Below are positions 1 through 7,760 of a stretch of DNA of 44,989 bases, in pieces. Made by a program: the position numbers and the translations under genes. Each line of letters opens with the position of its first letter. Positions within the stretch are counted from its first letter, which is position 1. The notes under the pieces are model-generated. The model did no database searches. It was not told the origin of the DNA and saw only the letters and a program-made list of their open reading frames with translations. The DNA comes from Flavobacterium pectinovorum (GTDB lineage Bacteria; Bacteroidota; Bacteroidia; Flavobacteriales; Flavobacteriaceae): positions 1 through 44,989 of the forward strand of contig NZ_JAFEVZ010000019.1 of NCBI RefSeq assembly GCF_022802975.1, given 5' to 3'.

Positions 1-111
1 GACATCAAGAAAATGTTTCCAAGAACAATACACGCAGTTACAATTCAAGGTTTTCTAATAAAGCTAACTTTATTTGTATTTGGGCTACAATTAAATAAAT
101 CCATTAACTAG
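1..111 (+). CDS. 3' end of a gene cut by the window edge (possibly a transposase tail)
   Basis: Frame 1 is open from the first base to a TAG stop at 109-111 and encodes 36 residues that begin DIKKMFPRTIHAVTIQGF and end with a basic/hydrophobic stretch. The RTIHAVT..GF..K pattern reminds me of the C-termini of some insertion-sequence transposases, but this is memory of a pattern and not a match I can verify. The start and any catalytic residues lie outside the window. The palindrome-rich stretch that follows would fit a mobile-element boundary but does not prove one. Confidence 0.35.
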   Translation, partial: DIKKMFPRTIHAVTIQGFLIKLTLFVFGLQLNKSIN

Positions 112-146
112 CAACTTGAATTAATTAGTTTTTGATGATCATTTTT

Positions 147-408
147 CGTCAGTTCGAGGTTTAATTTTTTTAGAAAAAAAGCAATATAAAATGACGTTGC
201 AACCTCTCGTCAGTTCGAGTGAATTTTCTGAAAATGCAATAGCTTTTTCAGAAAATTTGTATCGAGAACTATTTTTTAATAAAAACGTCATAGGTAGTGA
301 TCCCGATTTTCATCGGGATTGTATCGAGAACAGAAAAATTATCATTAAAAACGGTTCTCGATACATTTTTTGTTCCGTTTCTCTGCACAAAAAAAACTCG
401 AACTGACG
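147..408. repeat. Nested direct and inverted repeat cluster
   Basis: The motif CGTCAGTTCGAG occurs at 147-158 and again at 208-219. Its reverse complement closes the cluster at 396-408. Inside, TTGTATCGAGAAC occurs at 257-269 and 319-331, with its inverse at 354-365. A small hairpin with 7-bp arms (ATCCCGA / TCGGGAT) sits at 300-319. The whole can fold as one large stem with inner stems. I recall similar CAGTTCGAG / TATCGAGAAC intergenic repeats from flavobacteria. Short open frames across it are by-products of the repeat. Confidence 0.8.
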
Positions 409-417
409 TTTTTATTA

Positions 418-1068
418 TTAGTCCTTTAGATGGAATACCCCAAAAGAAGATGCTGTATGAAAATTTGGGGTTTCCGTTTCAGGATTAACCCAGGTAATCC
501 AGACAGGTTCAAAATTGACATTATCTTTAGAATTGTATTTTGCCCTAAAAACACCTGCTTCTATTTTATTTCCTTTAATCAAATTTAATTTGTTTAAAGA
601 ATCCAGACTGATAGCTCCTTCTACAGTAAAACTGCTATCATTTTTTGATGATTTGATCCTAATATCATCCTTTGGCCAATTCCAGTTAAAATCGAAATTT
701 TTATTTGGATACGCTATAAAATCCATTATTCTTGCCTGAGTATCTATTTCTAAACAGTAGTAGGGATTTAATGCATCATCTGGTCTGAAAAAAAGTTCAA
801 CTCGGTCTGAGTTATTAATACTGTCTGCTGTATCATCTGTTGTATCAATATGAATTTCTGAGTCAAAAACAGTAAAGCAAAAAAAGAAATTAGCTCCATC
901 ATATAATGCCCTAAATTCAATTTTTGAAGGTTCCTCTGAATCCCATGGCGAAATAAACCGGCTTAAAACTTCTGATTTCCTCCAGACATCACTCTCCCCT
1001 TTTCCGGTGATTTTTAATTCTTCTTTATTAATCAGATTGACTTTATAAATATTATTTTCATTTTCCAT
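418..1068 (-). CDS. CBM9-like (DOMON-type) carbohydrate-binding domain protein
   Basis: The protein has about 216 residues and starts at ATG 1068; a TTG three codons upstream is less likely. It is a single beta-rich domain. Features are an early W/E-rich strand (DVWRKSEV), a central DRVELFFRP segment followed by YYCLEIDTQARIMDF, and a late FRAKYN...WITWVNP block close to the C-terminus. This order resembles family 9 carbohydrate-binding modules found in xylanases and in stand-alone sugar-binding proteins. There is no signal peptide, so it may be cytoplasmic or a domain relic. No enzyme domain is attached and no sugar-utilisation genes adjoin it, so the ligand is unknown. It is transcribed away from the GlmM-like gene. 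The family call is moderately sure and any function is inference. Confidence 0.65.
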   Translation of the reverse strand: MENENNIYKVNLINKEELKITGKGESDVWRKSEVLSRFISPWDSEEPSKIEFRALYDGANFFFCFTVFDSEIHIDTTDDTADSINNSDRVELFFRPDDALNPYYCLEIDTQARIMDFIAYPNKNFDFNWNWPKDDIRIKSSKNDSSFTVEGAISLDSLNKLNLIKGNKIEAGVFRAKYNSKDNVNFEPVWITWVNPETETPNFHTASSFGVFHLKD

Positions 1069-1112
1069 AATGCGCAATTTATTCTAGAATATTTGTCCGG
1101 ATTTATTTTTTA

Positions 1113-1120
1113 CAAATATA
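1113..1120 (-). promoter_or_regulatory. Candidate -7 box (TATATTTG) for the CBM9-like gene
   Basis: On the minus strand TATATTTG matches the Bacteroidota -7 consensus TAnnTTTG exactly and lies about 45 bases before the ATG at 1068. I see no clear TTTG at the expected -33 spacing, so this is a half-site call. Confidence 0.35.
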
Positions 1121-1434
1121 GTGTGCTCGAGAACATTTTTAATACAATTGCTTGTTTTTTTTATAGTGTATCGCTACTTTTGTCACATAAAAGCTTATAA
1201 AAATCAATAATTAAAAAAACAAATAATTTATTATCAGTTATTTACATTTAATTATTTGGTTTCAAATTTTATTTCAAACTCTTGTTTTTGTTTATAAAAT
1301 TTAAAATTTGCTCTCATGTTTAAATTCAGCTTTAAACCATGAAAAATATTAAAAACAGGATCATCTTATCATCGAAACAACTACACCAATAATCAGCAAA
1401 AACACAATTATTTTAATACAAAAAAATATTAATT
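1121..1434. other. AT-rich intergenic region between divergent genes
   Basis: This stretch separates the CBM9-like gene (minus) from the GlmM-like gene (plus). It is very AT-rich and has no credible coding frame. A TTG...TAAAATTTG pair near 1285-1312 could be a promoter for the plus-strand gene, with one extra base in the -7 box. I see no riboswitch-like structure. Confidence 0.4.
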
Positions 1435-2808
1435 ATGACTTTAATAAAATCCATCTCGGGAATAAGAGGAACCATTGGCGGAGCTGCAGGAAATGGCTTT
1501 ACACCAAACGACATTGTATCTTTTACAGCCGCTTTTGGGTATTGGCTAAAAACAAAAGACACTGCAACTAAAAAAATAGTAATTGGCCGTGATGCCCGAA
1601 TTTCGGGAGAAACAGTTTCTAAAATTGTAAGCGGTACTTTGCATCTGATGGGACTGGATGTTGTTGATTTAGGATTATCCACAACACCAACAGTAGAAAT
1701 GGCGGTGGTTGCCGAAAAAGCTTTGGGTGGAATTATTTTAACCGCCAGTCATAATCCTAAGGAATGGAATGCCTTAAAATTATTGAACGAAAAAGGCGAA
1801 TTTATTTCTGCCAAAGACATAACTGTTATTTTAGAAAGCATTGAAGCTGAAAATTACCAATATACCGATGTAGACAATTTGGGAAGTTACAGCCTAAATA
1901 ATGATTATTTTAACTATCATATTGAAGCAATTAAAGCCTTGCCTTTGATTAACACTGAAGCCATCAGTAAAAGAAAATTTAAAATTGCTGTTGATGCGGT
2001 CAATTCGACCGGAGGAATTGCAGTTCCTTTATTACTGAATAATCTCGGGATTGATCAGATTGAACTTTTACATTGTGAACCAACAGGTAAATTTGCCCAC
2101 AATCCTGAACCGTTAACAGAAAACTTAGGAGATTTAATCAAAAAAATGAAGGAAGGCAATTTTGATATTGGCATTGCCGTAGATCCTGATGTTGACAGGT
2201 TGGTTGTAATCTGTGAAAACGGAGAACCTTTTAATGAGGAATATACTTTAGTGGCCGTTTCAGATTATGTGTTATCACACCAAAAAGGAAATACGGTTTC
2301 TAACTTATCCTCTACCCGTGCACTAAAAGATATTACAGAAGCAAGAGGTGGAAAATATTACAGCGCTGCCGTAGGAGAAGTAAATGTTGTCGAAAAAATG
2401 AAGGAAGTGAATGCCATAATTGGCGGAGAAGGAAACGGTGGCGTAATCTATCCTGAACTGCATTATGGCAGGGATGCATTAGTTGGAATCGGATTTTTAT
2501 TAAGCTATATGGCTGAATCAGGTCTTTCATTGTCAGCATTGAAAGAACAATTTCCATTGTATTTTATGTACAAACACAAAATCGATCTTCCGGACAATTT
2601 ATCTATGGAAACCATTTTGAAAAAAGTATTAGATAGATACTCCAATTACACAATCAACACAATAGACGGTATCAAAATCGAAATGGATAACAGCTGGGTT
2701 CATCTGAGAAAATCCAACACAGAAGCCATTTTACGTGTTTATTCGGAAGCTGGTACTTATGAGCAGGCAAAAGCAATTGCATTAGAAATTAGCAATTTAG
2801 CAATTTAA
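1435..2808 (+). CDS. glmM: Phosphoglucosamine mutase / phosphohexomutase (GlmM-like)
   Basis: This is an alpha-D-phosphohexomutase of 457 residues with all four domains. The catalytic serine loop TASHNP places the phosphoserine at about S105. The metal-binding loop DPDVDR has Asp at 250, 252 and 254. The sugar-recognition loop GEGNGGV is at 331-337, and the C-terminal phosphate-binding loop RKSNTEAILRVYSE is at about 422-435. Enzymes of this family isomerise glucosamine-6-phosphate to glucosamine-1-phosphate on the way to UDP-GlcNAc, or act on mannose or glucose phosphates. Sequence alone does not settle the substrate. GlmM is my first choice because many Bacteroidota genomes carry such a protein under that name and it would be needed for peptidoglycan and LPS. 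It appears to be transcribed alone, with a hairpin terminator about 200 bases downstream. Confidence 0.85.
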   Translation: MTLIKSISGIRGTIGGAAGNGFTPNDIVSFTAAFGYWLKTKDTATKKIVIGRDARISGETVSKIVSGTLHLMGLDVVDLGLSTTPTVEMAVVAEKALGGIILTASHNPKEWNALKLLNEKGEFISAKDITVILESIEAENYQYTDVDNLGSYSLNNDYFNYHIEAIKALPLINTEAISKRKFKIAVDAVNSTGGIAVPLLLNNLGIDQIELLHCEPTGKFAHNPEPLTENLGDLIKKMKEGNFDIGIAVDPDVDRLVVICENGEPFNEEYTLVAVSDYVLSHQKGNTVSNLSSTRALKDITEARGGKYYSAAVGEVNVVEKMKEVNAIIGGEGNGGVIYPELHYGRDALVGIGFLLSYMAESGLSLSALKEQFPLYFMYKHKIDLPDNLSMETILKKVLDRYSNYTINTIDGIKIEMDNSWVHLRKSNTEAILRVYSEAGTYEQAKAIALEISNLAI

Positions 2809-3269
2809 ATGGTGGTTTAAATTAATCACAAACTCCTAACTTATTCAACTGTGACTTCTTAGATTCTATAAAAGTATTTAAGTTTGGATTTTAAGTCTCA
2901 GTAACTGAATGTTTTTAGAACCCTGAAAATTAATTTATTTGTACATTCAATATCTTCAAATCATCCATAAAATGGTTGGAGAATTCAACCTTACTCACAA
3001 ATTAACAAATCAAAAGTCTTGGAAATTTAAATTTCTAAGACTTTTTTTTAAAACAAAAACAAACAATATTTTCAAATATTTGGTTCCGAATTGTCTTAGG
3101 GCAAAAAAATTAATAAAACACTTCGATATTTAAAAATTCAAATCAGGTAAATCTTCAAAATTCTAATTTCCTGAATATCTGAATTTTTCTAAAAAAATTA
3201 TTCCCGGAACATTTTAAGGTTTAAACAAATATTCAGATTTTCTTCAAAATTCATTTGTAAATTAGCCTT
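2809..3269. other. Intergenic region between glmM and the response regulator
   Basis: About 460 AT-rich bases with no convincing gene. A strong palindromic terminator lies at 3012-3049. A short frame at 2939-3133 crosses that terminator and has no family features. A small RNA ending at the terminator is possible, but I see no clear promoter for one. Confidence 0.4.
3012..3049 (+). terminator. Rho-independent terminator
   Basis: Two 17-base arms (3012-3028 and 3029-3045) form a near-perfect palindrome with one mismatch around the AAATTTAAATTT centre, followed by a T run. It lies 200 bases after the glmM stop. Confidence 0.75.
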
Positions 3270-3947
3270 ATGAAAATCTTAATTATCGAAGATGAGCAAG
3301 AAATTGCTCAAAGCATTAAAAATTATTTTAAAACAAACGGAGTTCAGTGTGAAACCGCCGAAAACTACGATTTGGCTTTAAATAAAATTGACAACTACGA
3401 TTATGACTGCATCTTGTTAGATCTTATGCTGCCCGATGGGGATGGTTTTGATATATTAAGAGAACTAAAAAGAAAAAACAAAACCGAAGGCGTAATTGTT
3501 ATATCTGCCAAAGAAACTTTAGAAACCCGTATTGAAGGTTTTAATCTTGGCGCAGATGATTATCTTACCAAGCCGTTTCATTTAGCCGAACTTTTGGTAC
3601 GAATGCAGGCATTGATTCGACGTAAAAATTTCAAAGGCAACAACAGCATTATTTTCAATGAAATTGTAATTGATATTTTCTCTAAAACCGTTACCGTAAA
3701 CAATCAGAAATTAGACATTACCAAAAAAGAAATTGATTTATTATTATTTTTAATAGGTAACAAAGATAAAGTTTTATCAAAAGCTGCAATCGCGGAACAT
3801 CTATCAGGAGATATGGCCGATATGCTCGATAATCATGATTTTATATATGCGCATATTAAAAATCTTAAAAAGAAATTAAGCCAGGCCGGCGGCGGAGATT
3901 ATATTAAAACTGTATATGGACTAGGATATAAATGGGAAAATGAATAA
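3270..3947 (+). CDS. OmpR/PhoB-family response regulator
   Basis: This 225-residue regulator has an N-terminal receiver domain with acidic residues at about 8-9 (EDE), the phospho-acceptor D51 in LLDLMLPDGDG and the conserved lysine at about 101 in YLTKPF. A C-terminal winged-helix domain (about 125-225) ends in the typical YIKTVYGLGYKW motif. It should bind promoter DNA as a dimer after phosphorylation by the kinase encoded next to it. The stop overlaps the kinase start by 8 bases, so the pair is translationally coupled. The receptor gene immediately after the kinase is the most likely regulated target, but that is inference. The stimulus is unknown. Confidence 0.95.
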   Translation: MKILIIEDEQEIAQSIKNYFKTNGVQCETAENYDLALNKIDNYDYDCILLDLMLPDGDGFDILRELKRKNKTEGVIVISAKETLETRIEGFNLGADDYLTKPFHLAELLVRMQALIRRKNFKGNNSIIFNEIVIDIFSKTVTVNNQKLDITKKEIDLLLFLIGNKDKVLSKAAIAEHLSGDMADMLDNHDFIYAHIKNLKKKLSQAGGGDYIKTVYGLGYKWENE

Positions 3948-5205
3948 TAAAAAACTGCTTCATAAAACCACCAACAGCTTTCTTACCTATGCTGTTATCA
4001 TATTGCTGACAGCGGCACCTGCATTTTATTATACCTGTCAATGGCTTTACATTTATGAAACTGATGAAGTACTGCTTTTTCATAAGGGTGATTTTGTTAA
4101 AGATAGCCACCAAAATTACACTGCCAATGATATTGCCGCATGGAATAAATACAACCCCAATATCAGGATTGTTGCTGATATGGGAGTAAAAAAAGACTCA
4201 ATCGTTGGCAAAATGATCTTTGAACCTGTAGCCAATGAAAAAGAACCCTTTAGAGTTTTATACGCCCCTGTCGAAATCAACGGAAAAAAATATACCTACA
4301 TAGAAAAACGCAATCTGGTAGAAATGGAAGGAATGGTTTTTAGTGTAGCCATTATGTTTCTGTTTATCATTATCATTTTATTGATTGGAATCATTTGGAT
4401 TTCAAAAAGATTAACTAAAAAATTATGGAAACCTTTTTATAATACACTAAATCAAATTCACGATTTTGAAATTGATAAAAATAAACCACCACATTTTATC
4501 TCCACAGATATAGATGAATTTGACCGACTTAATAAAAGTCTTGAACAGCTTATTGAAAAAAATACAGCCATATATAAAAGCCAAAGAGAATTTATAGAAA
4601 ATGCCGCCCATGAACTACAAACACCATTAGCGCTTTTTCAGACTAAAATAGATACTTTATTACAGTTAGAATTAAACAAGGAACAATCTCATCTTGTCGA
4701 CTCATTAAGCAAAGATGTTTCGAGATTAAACCGGCTAAATAAAAACCTATTACTGCTTTCTAAAATTGACAATGAAACTTATCTTGAAAAAAATACCATT
4801 TTGCTTAACGATTATATCAAAAAGCATCTGGATTTTTTTACCGAACAGGCCAAAGCAAAAAACCTTACGATTATAACCGAATTTATTTCAAATCTTTCTA
4901 TTAACGGGAATCCTGCTTTGACAGAAGTATTAATTAATAATTTGTTTCTTAATGCCATCCGTCACAATGAAAAAAATGGAAAAATAATCATCAGCACACA
5001 TGATAACGTGCTTACTTTTCTCAATACAGGTCAGCCAAAACCATTGGTAATTGACAAGTTATTTAATCGCTTTTCAAAACTAAATCCTTCCTCTCAGGGT
5101 AACGGATTAGGTTTGGCAATTATTAAAAAAATTGCTGATTTGAACGACTGGGAAATCAGTTACTCCTTTTATAATGATTTGCACTGTTTTAGTGTCAAAT
5201 TTTAA
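3940..5205 (+). CDS. Membrane-bound sensor histidine kinase
   Basis: The protein has 421 residues. The first transmembrane helix is at about 13-33, a periplasmic sensor region of about 100 residues follows, and the second helix is at about 132-153. A short linker leads to the HisKA dimerisation helix with the phospho-accepting H224 in ENAAHELQTPL. The HATPase domain shows an N box (NNLFLNAIRHN) and a G box (GNGLGLAIIKK), and ends near the C-terminus without a receiver domain. It is a classical two-component kinase of the QseC/PhoR type. It overlaps the response regulator by 8 bases and is followed 69 bases later by an outer-membrane receptor. The periplasmic region has no domain I recognise, so the ligand is unknown. 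Confidence 0.93.
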   Translation: MNNKKLLHKTTNSFLTYAVIILLTAAPAFYYTCQWLYIYETDEVLLFHKGDFVKDSHQNYTANDIAAWNKYNPNIRIVADMGVKKDSIVGKMIFEPVANEKEPFRVLYAPVEINGKKYTYIEKRNLVEMEGMVFSVAIMFLFIIIILLIGIIWISKRLTKKLWKPFYNTLNQIHDFEIDKNKPPHFISTDIDEFDRLNKSLEQLIEKNTAIYKSQREFIENAAHELQTPLALFQTKIDTLLQLELNKEQSHLVDSLSKDVSRLNRLNKNLLLLSKIDNETYLEKNTILLNDYIKKHLDFFTEQAKAKNLTIITEFISNLSINGNPALTEVLINNLFLNAIRHNEKNGKIIISTHDNVLTFLNTGQPKPLVIDKLFNRFSKLNPSSQGNGLGLAIIKKIADLNDWEISYSFYNDLHCFSVKF

Positions 5206-5274
5206 AAATTCAGACTTCCTACAGAATCACTTTTAAACTTTGTACTGCATTTTATTTATTAAAAACACCGTACA

Positions 5275-7686
5275 ATGAAATTAAAAATGATTCTAATGCT
5301 TTCACTTCTTACAATGAAAGCTTTCATCATAACAGCACAAAACCATTCAGCAGCAGTCTCGGGACTTGTAAAAGACAAAAACACAAAACAGACTGTTTTA
5401 TATGCCAATATTGTTTTAAAATCTGCCACAAATCAAAAATTTATTTCAGGAACAGTTACCAATGAAGAAGGTCGTTTTACGCTTCCTAATACCGCTTCCG
5501 GAAACTATTTACTTGAAATTACTTTTACTGGTTATAAAACAAAAACACAAAAAGTATTTGTAGGTACATTGTCTGAATATCTGGATTTAAATACTATCGA
5601 AATTGAAGAAGATATTAATGCGCTATCAGAAGTTATAGTAAATTCAAAAGCTGCTGAGGTAAGTTCAAAAATGGATAAAAAAGTATTTTCTGTTGCTGAT
5701 AATATTACCCAGAGCGGCGGATCGGTTTTGCAATCTATGCAGAGTCTTCCGGGAGTTACTTTAAATGACGGGAAAGTTCAGTTAAGAGGAAATGATAAAG
5801 TCATGATCCTGATTGACGGAAAGCAAACTGCCTTAACCGGTTTTGGAAATCAATCCGGTTTGGATAATATTCCGGCATCTGCTATCGAAAAAATCGAAAT
5901 CATTAACAATCCTTCTTCCAAATTTGATGCTAACGGAAATGCCGGAATCATCAATATTATTTATAAAAAAAACAAACAGGAAGGACTGAATGGTAAAGTG
6001 GGAATCAGTTCAGGATACGGCGCACTTTGGGAGCGAAAATCAAACCTCCCAACAATTCGTCCTCAATACCAGATGACACCAAAAATGAATCCGTCATTTT
6101 CATTAAACTATCGCAAAAACAAAATAAATACTTATGTTCAGGCAGATTATCTTTATACAGAAACACTCAATAAAAATGAGTTTGTAACACGTACTTATGA
6201 CGATGGAACCATCATTAACCAACAAACAGTACGCAATCGTAATACCCATTTTACGACTCTAAAAACCGGAGTAGACTGGAATTACAACGACCATAATACA
6301 TTTGCTTTTTCCGGACTTTTTGGAAGCGAAAAAATTATCGATAACGGAGATGAGCCGTTCTTTAATCAGGATTATTCTGATCGTCTGCGCCTTTGGCAGT
6401 TTCTCGAAGATGAGCTTAAAACAACCGTTATGGCAAGTGCTTCTTATGAACACAAGTTTAAGGAAGCTGGTCATAAATTAAATGCCGGAATCAATTATAC
6501 CTATCACAGAGAAGATGAAAAATATTTCTTCACGAATATTATGCCTTCTTTTACCGGAAAAGATTCTTTTAAATTACTTTCAGACGAAAAAGTAATTGAT
6601 GTGAATTTTGATTATGTCGAACCTTTAAAATATGGCCGTTTTGAAGCTGGTTTTAAATTCAGAAACAGAGAAATTCCAACCAACATGCAATTCTTTCCCG
6701 GACAAAACTCCCCTATTGATGCCAATGCCGGAGGATGGGCCAATTACAAGGAAATAATCCCTGCTTTGTATTCTAATTACATCTACGAAACCAATAAAAT
6801 CGAAGCAGAAGTTGGACTTCGTTATGAGTATGTCAAATTACAATATGATGTAAATCCAAATCATCCTACTTATAAAAGTAATGGTTATCATTATACTGAA
6901 CCTTTTCCAAGTGTTCGTTTTGGATATAAAATAGACGACCAAAATAAAATAACAGCCTTTTATAACCGAAGAGTTGACAGACCAAGTGAAGTTGATATTC
7001 GTATTTTTCCGAAGTATGATGATGCCGAAATCATAAAAGTTGGAAATCCCGGACTTCGGCCTCAATTTACCAGTGCTTTTGAAGTGGGCTATAAAAAAAA
7101 TCTTGAAAAGGGATATTTTACCTCTTCCTTTTATTACAGAGTCATAAACGGAACCATTATACGTATCGCTACGACTGTTCCCGGCAGTACACTTATTTAT
7201 AATGTATTTCAAAATGCAGACGAAAGCAGTTCTTTCGGAATTGAAGCTGTTTATTCTAAAGAAATTACTTCTTGGTATTCTTTCAATATAAATGGGAATC
7301 TGTATAAAAACACCATAGATGCTTTTACAGTAACCAATTTATATCCAACTCCAAGTACTTATCATGGAGAAGAACAAGAGATTGTATCCGGAAACTTAAA
7401 ATGGAACAATACGCTCCAGCTGAACAAAAATCTAAAAGGACAATTATCGATACTACATCTGGCTCCGGACATTATTCCGCAGGGAAAAGTAAATTCGAGA
7501 TTTTCAGTTGATTTGGGATTAAAAAAGACTGTTCAAAAAGGAAAAGGTGAAGTGTTTTTAAATGCTACAGATATTTTTAATACATTAGTATTACAAAAAA
7601 AAATAAAAGGAATAGAATTTAACTACAAAACTAAAGATTATTATGAAACACAGGTAATTAGATTTGGCTACAACTATAAATTTTAA
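5275..7686 (+). CDS. TonB-dependent receptor-like outer-membrane beta-barrel protein
   Basis: The protein has 803 residues. A signal peptide ends near residue 21 (FIITAQ). A carboxypeptidase-like regulatory beta-sandwich covers about 28-110 (VSGLVKDKNT...YANIVLK...GRFTLP), then a plug domain (about 135-235: GSVLQSMQSLPGV, VMILIDGKQT, IEKIEIINNPSSKFDANGN), then a long barrel ending in aromatic F803. This layout fits the outer-membrane barrel family common in Bacteroidota next to two-component systems. Such proteins import or bind an unknown substrate, or act as surface sensors. I cannot name the ligand. Position after the kinase suggests control by that system. No SusD-like partner is present, so polysaccharide uptake by a SusCD pair is unlikely. 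Confidence 0.88.
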   Translation: MKLKMILMLSLLTMKAFIITAQNHSAAVSGLVKDKNTKQTVLYANIVLKSATNQKFISGTVTNEEGRFTLPNTASGNYLLEITFTGYKTKTQKVFVGTLSEYLDLNTIEIEEDINALSEVIVNSKAAEVSSKMDKKVFSVADNITQSGGSVLQSMQSLPGVTLNDGKVQLRGNDKVMILIDGKQTALTGFGNQSGLDNIPASAIEKIEIINNPSSKFDANGNAGIINIIYKKNKQEGLNGKVGISSGYGALWERKSNLPTIRPQYQMTPKMNPSFSLNYRKNKINTYVQADYLYTETLNKNEFVTRTYDDGTIINQQTVRNRNTHFTTLKTGVDWNYNDHNTFAFSGLFGSEKIIDNGDEPFFNQDYSDRLRLWQFLEDELKTTVMASASYEHKFKEAGHKLNAGINYTYHREDEKYFFTNIMPSFTGKDSFKLLSDEKVIDVNFDYVEPLKYGRFEAGFKFRNREIPTNMQFFPGQNSPIDANAGGWANYKEIIPALYSNYIYETNKIEAEVGLRYEYVKLQYDVNPNHPTYKSNGYHYTEPFPSVRFGYKIDDQNKITAFYNRRVDRPSEVDIRIFPKYDDAEIIKVGNPGLRPQFTSAFEVGYKKNLEKGYFTSSFYYRVINGTIIRIATTVPGSTLIYNVFQNADESSSFGIEAVYSKEITSWYSFNINGNLYKNTIDAFTVTNLYPTPSTYHGEEQEIVSGNLKWNNTLQLNKNLKGQLSILHLAPDIIPQGKVNSRFSVDLGLKKTVQKGKGEVFLNATDIFNTLVLQKKIKGIEFNYKTKDYYETQVIRFGYNYKF

Positions 7687-7760
7687 TTTTCTTAATAAAG
7701 CCAAAATTCAGATTTAATTCAGAATTAGATTATAAAATTTGCGAACTTATTTTAATTATT

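Noticed and set aside
191..406. Short plus-strand frames across the left palindrome cluster
   Set aside because: They consist of inverted and direct repeat units, with no family features; two overlapping frames both arise from the repeat.
147..408. CRISPR array
   Set aside because: Repeat units differ in orientation and spacing; there are no regular spacers and no cas genes in the window.
3012..3049. Riboswitch upstream of the response regulator
   Set aside because: The structure is a simple palindromic terminator 220 bases before the gene, with no conserved aptamer features.
2939..3133. 64-codon frame after glmM
   Set aside because: It runs through a strong terminator palindrome, and its composition is that of AT-rich intergenic DNA.
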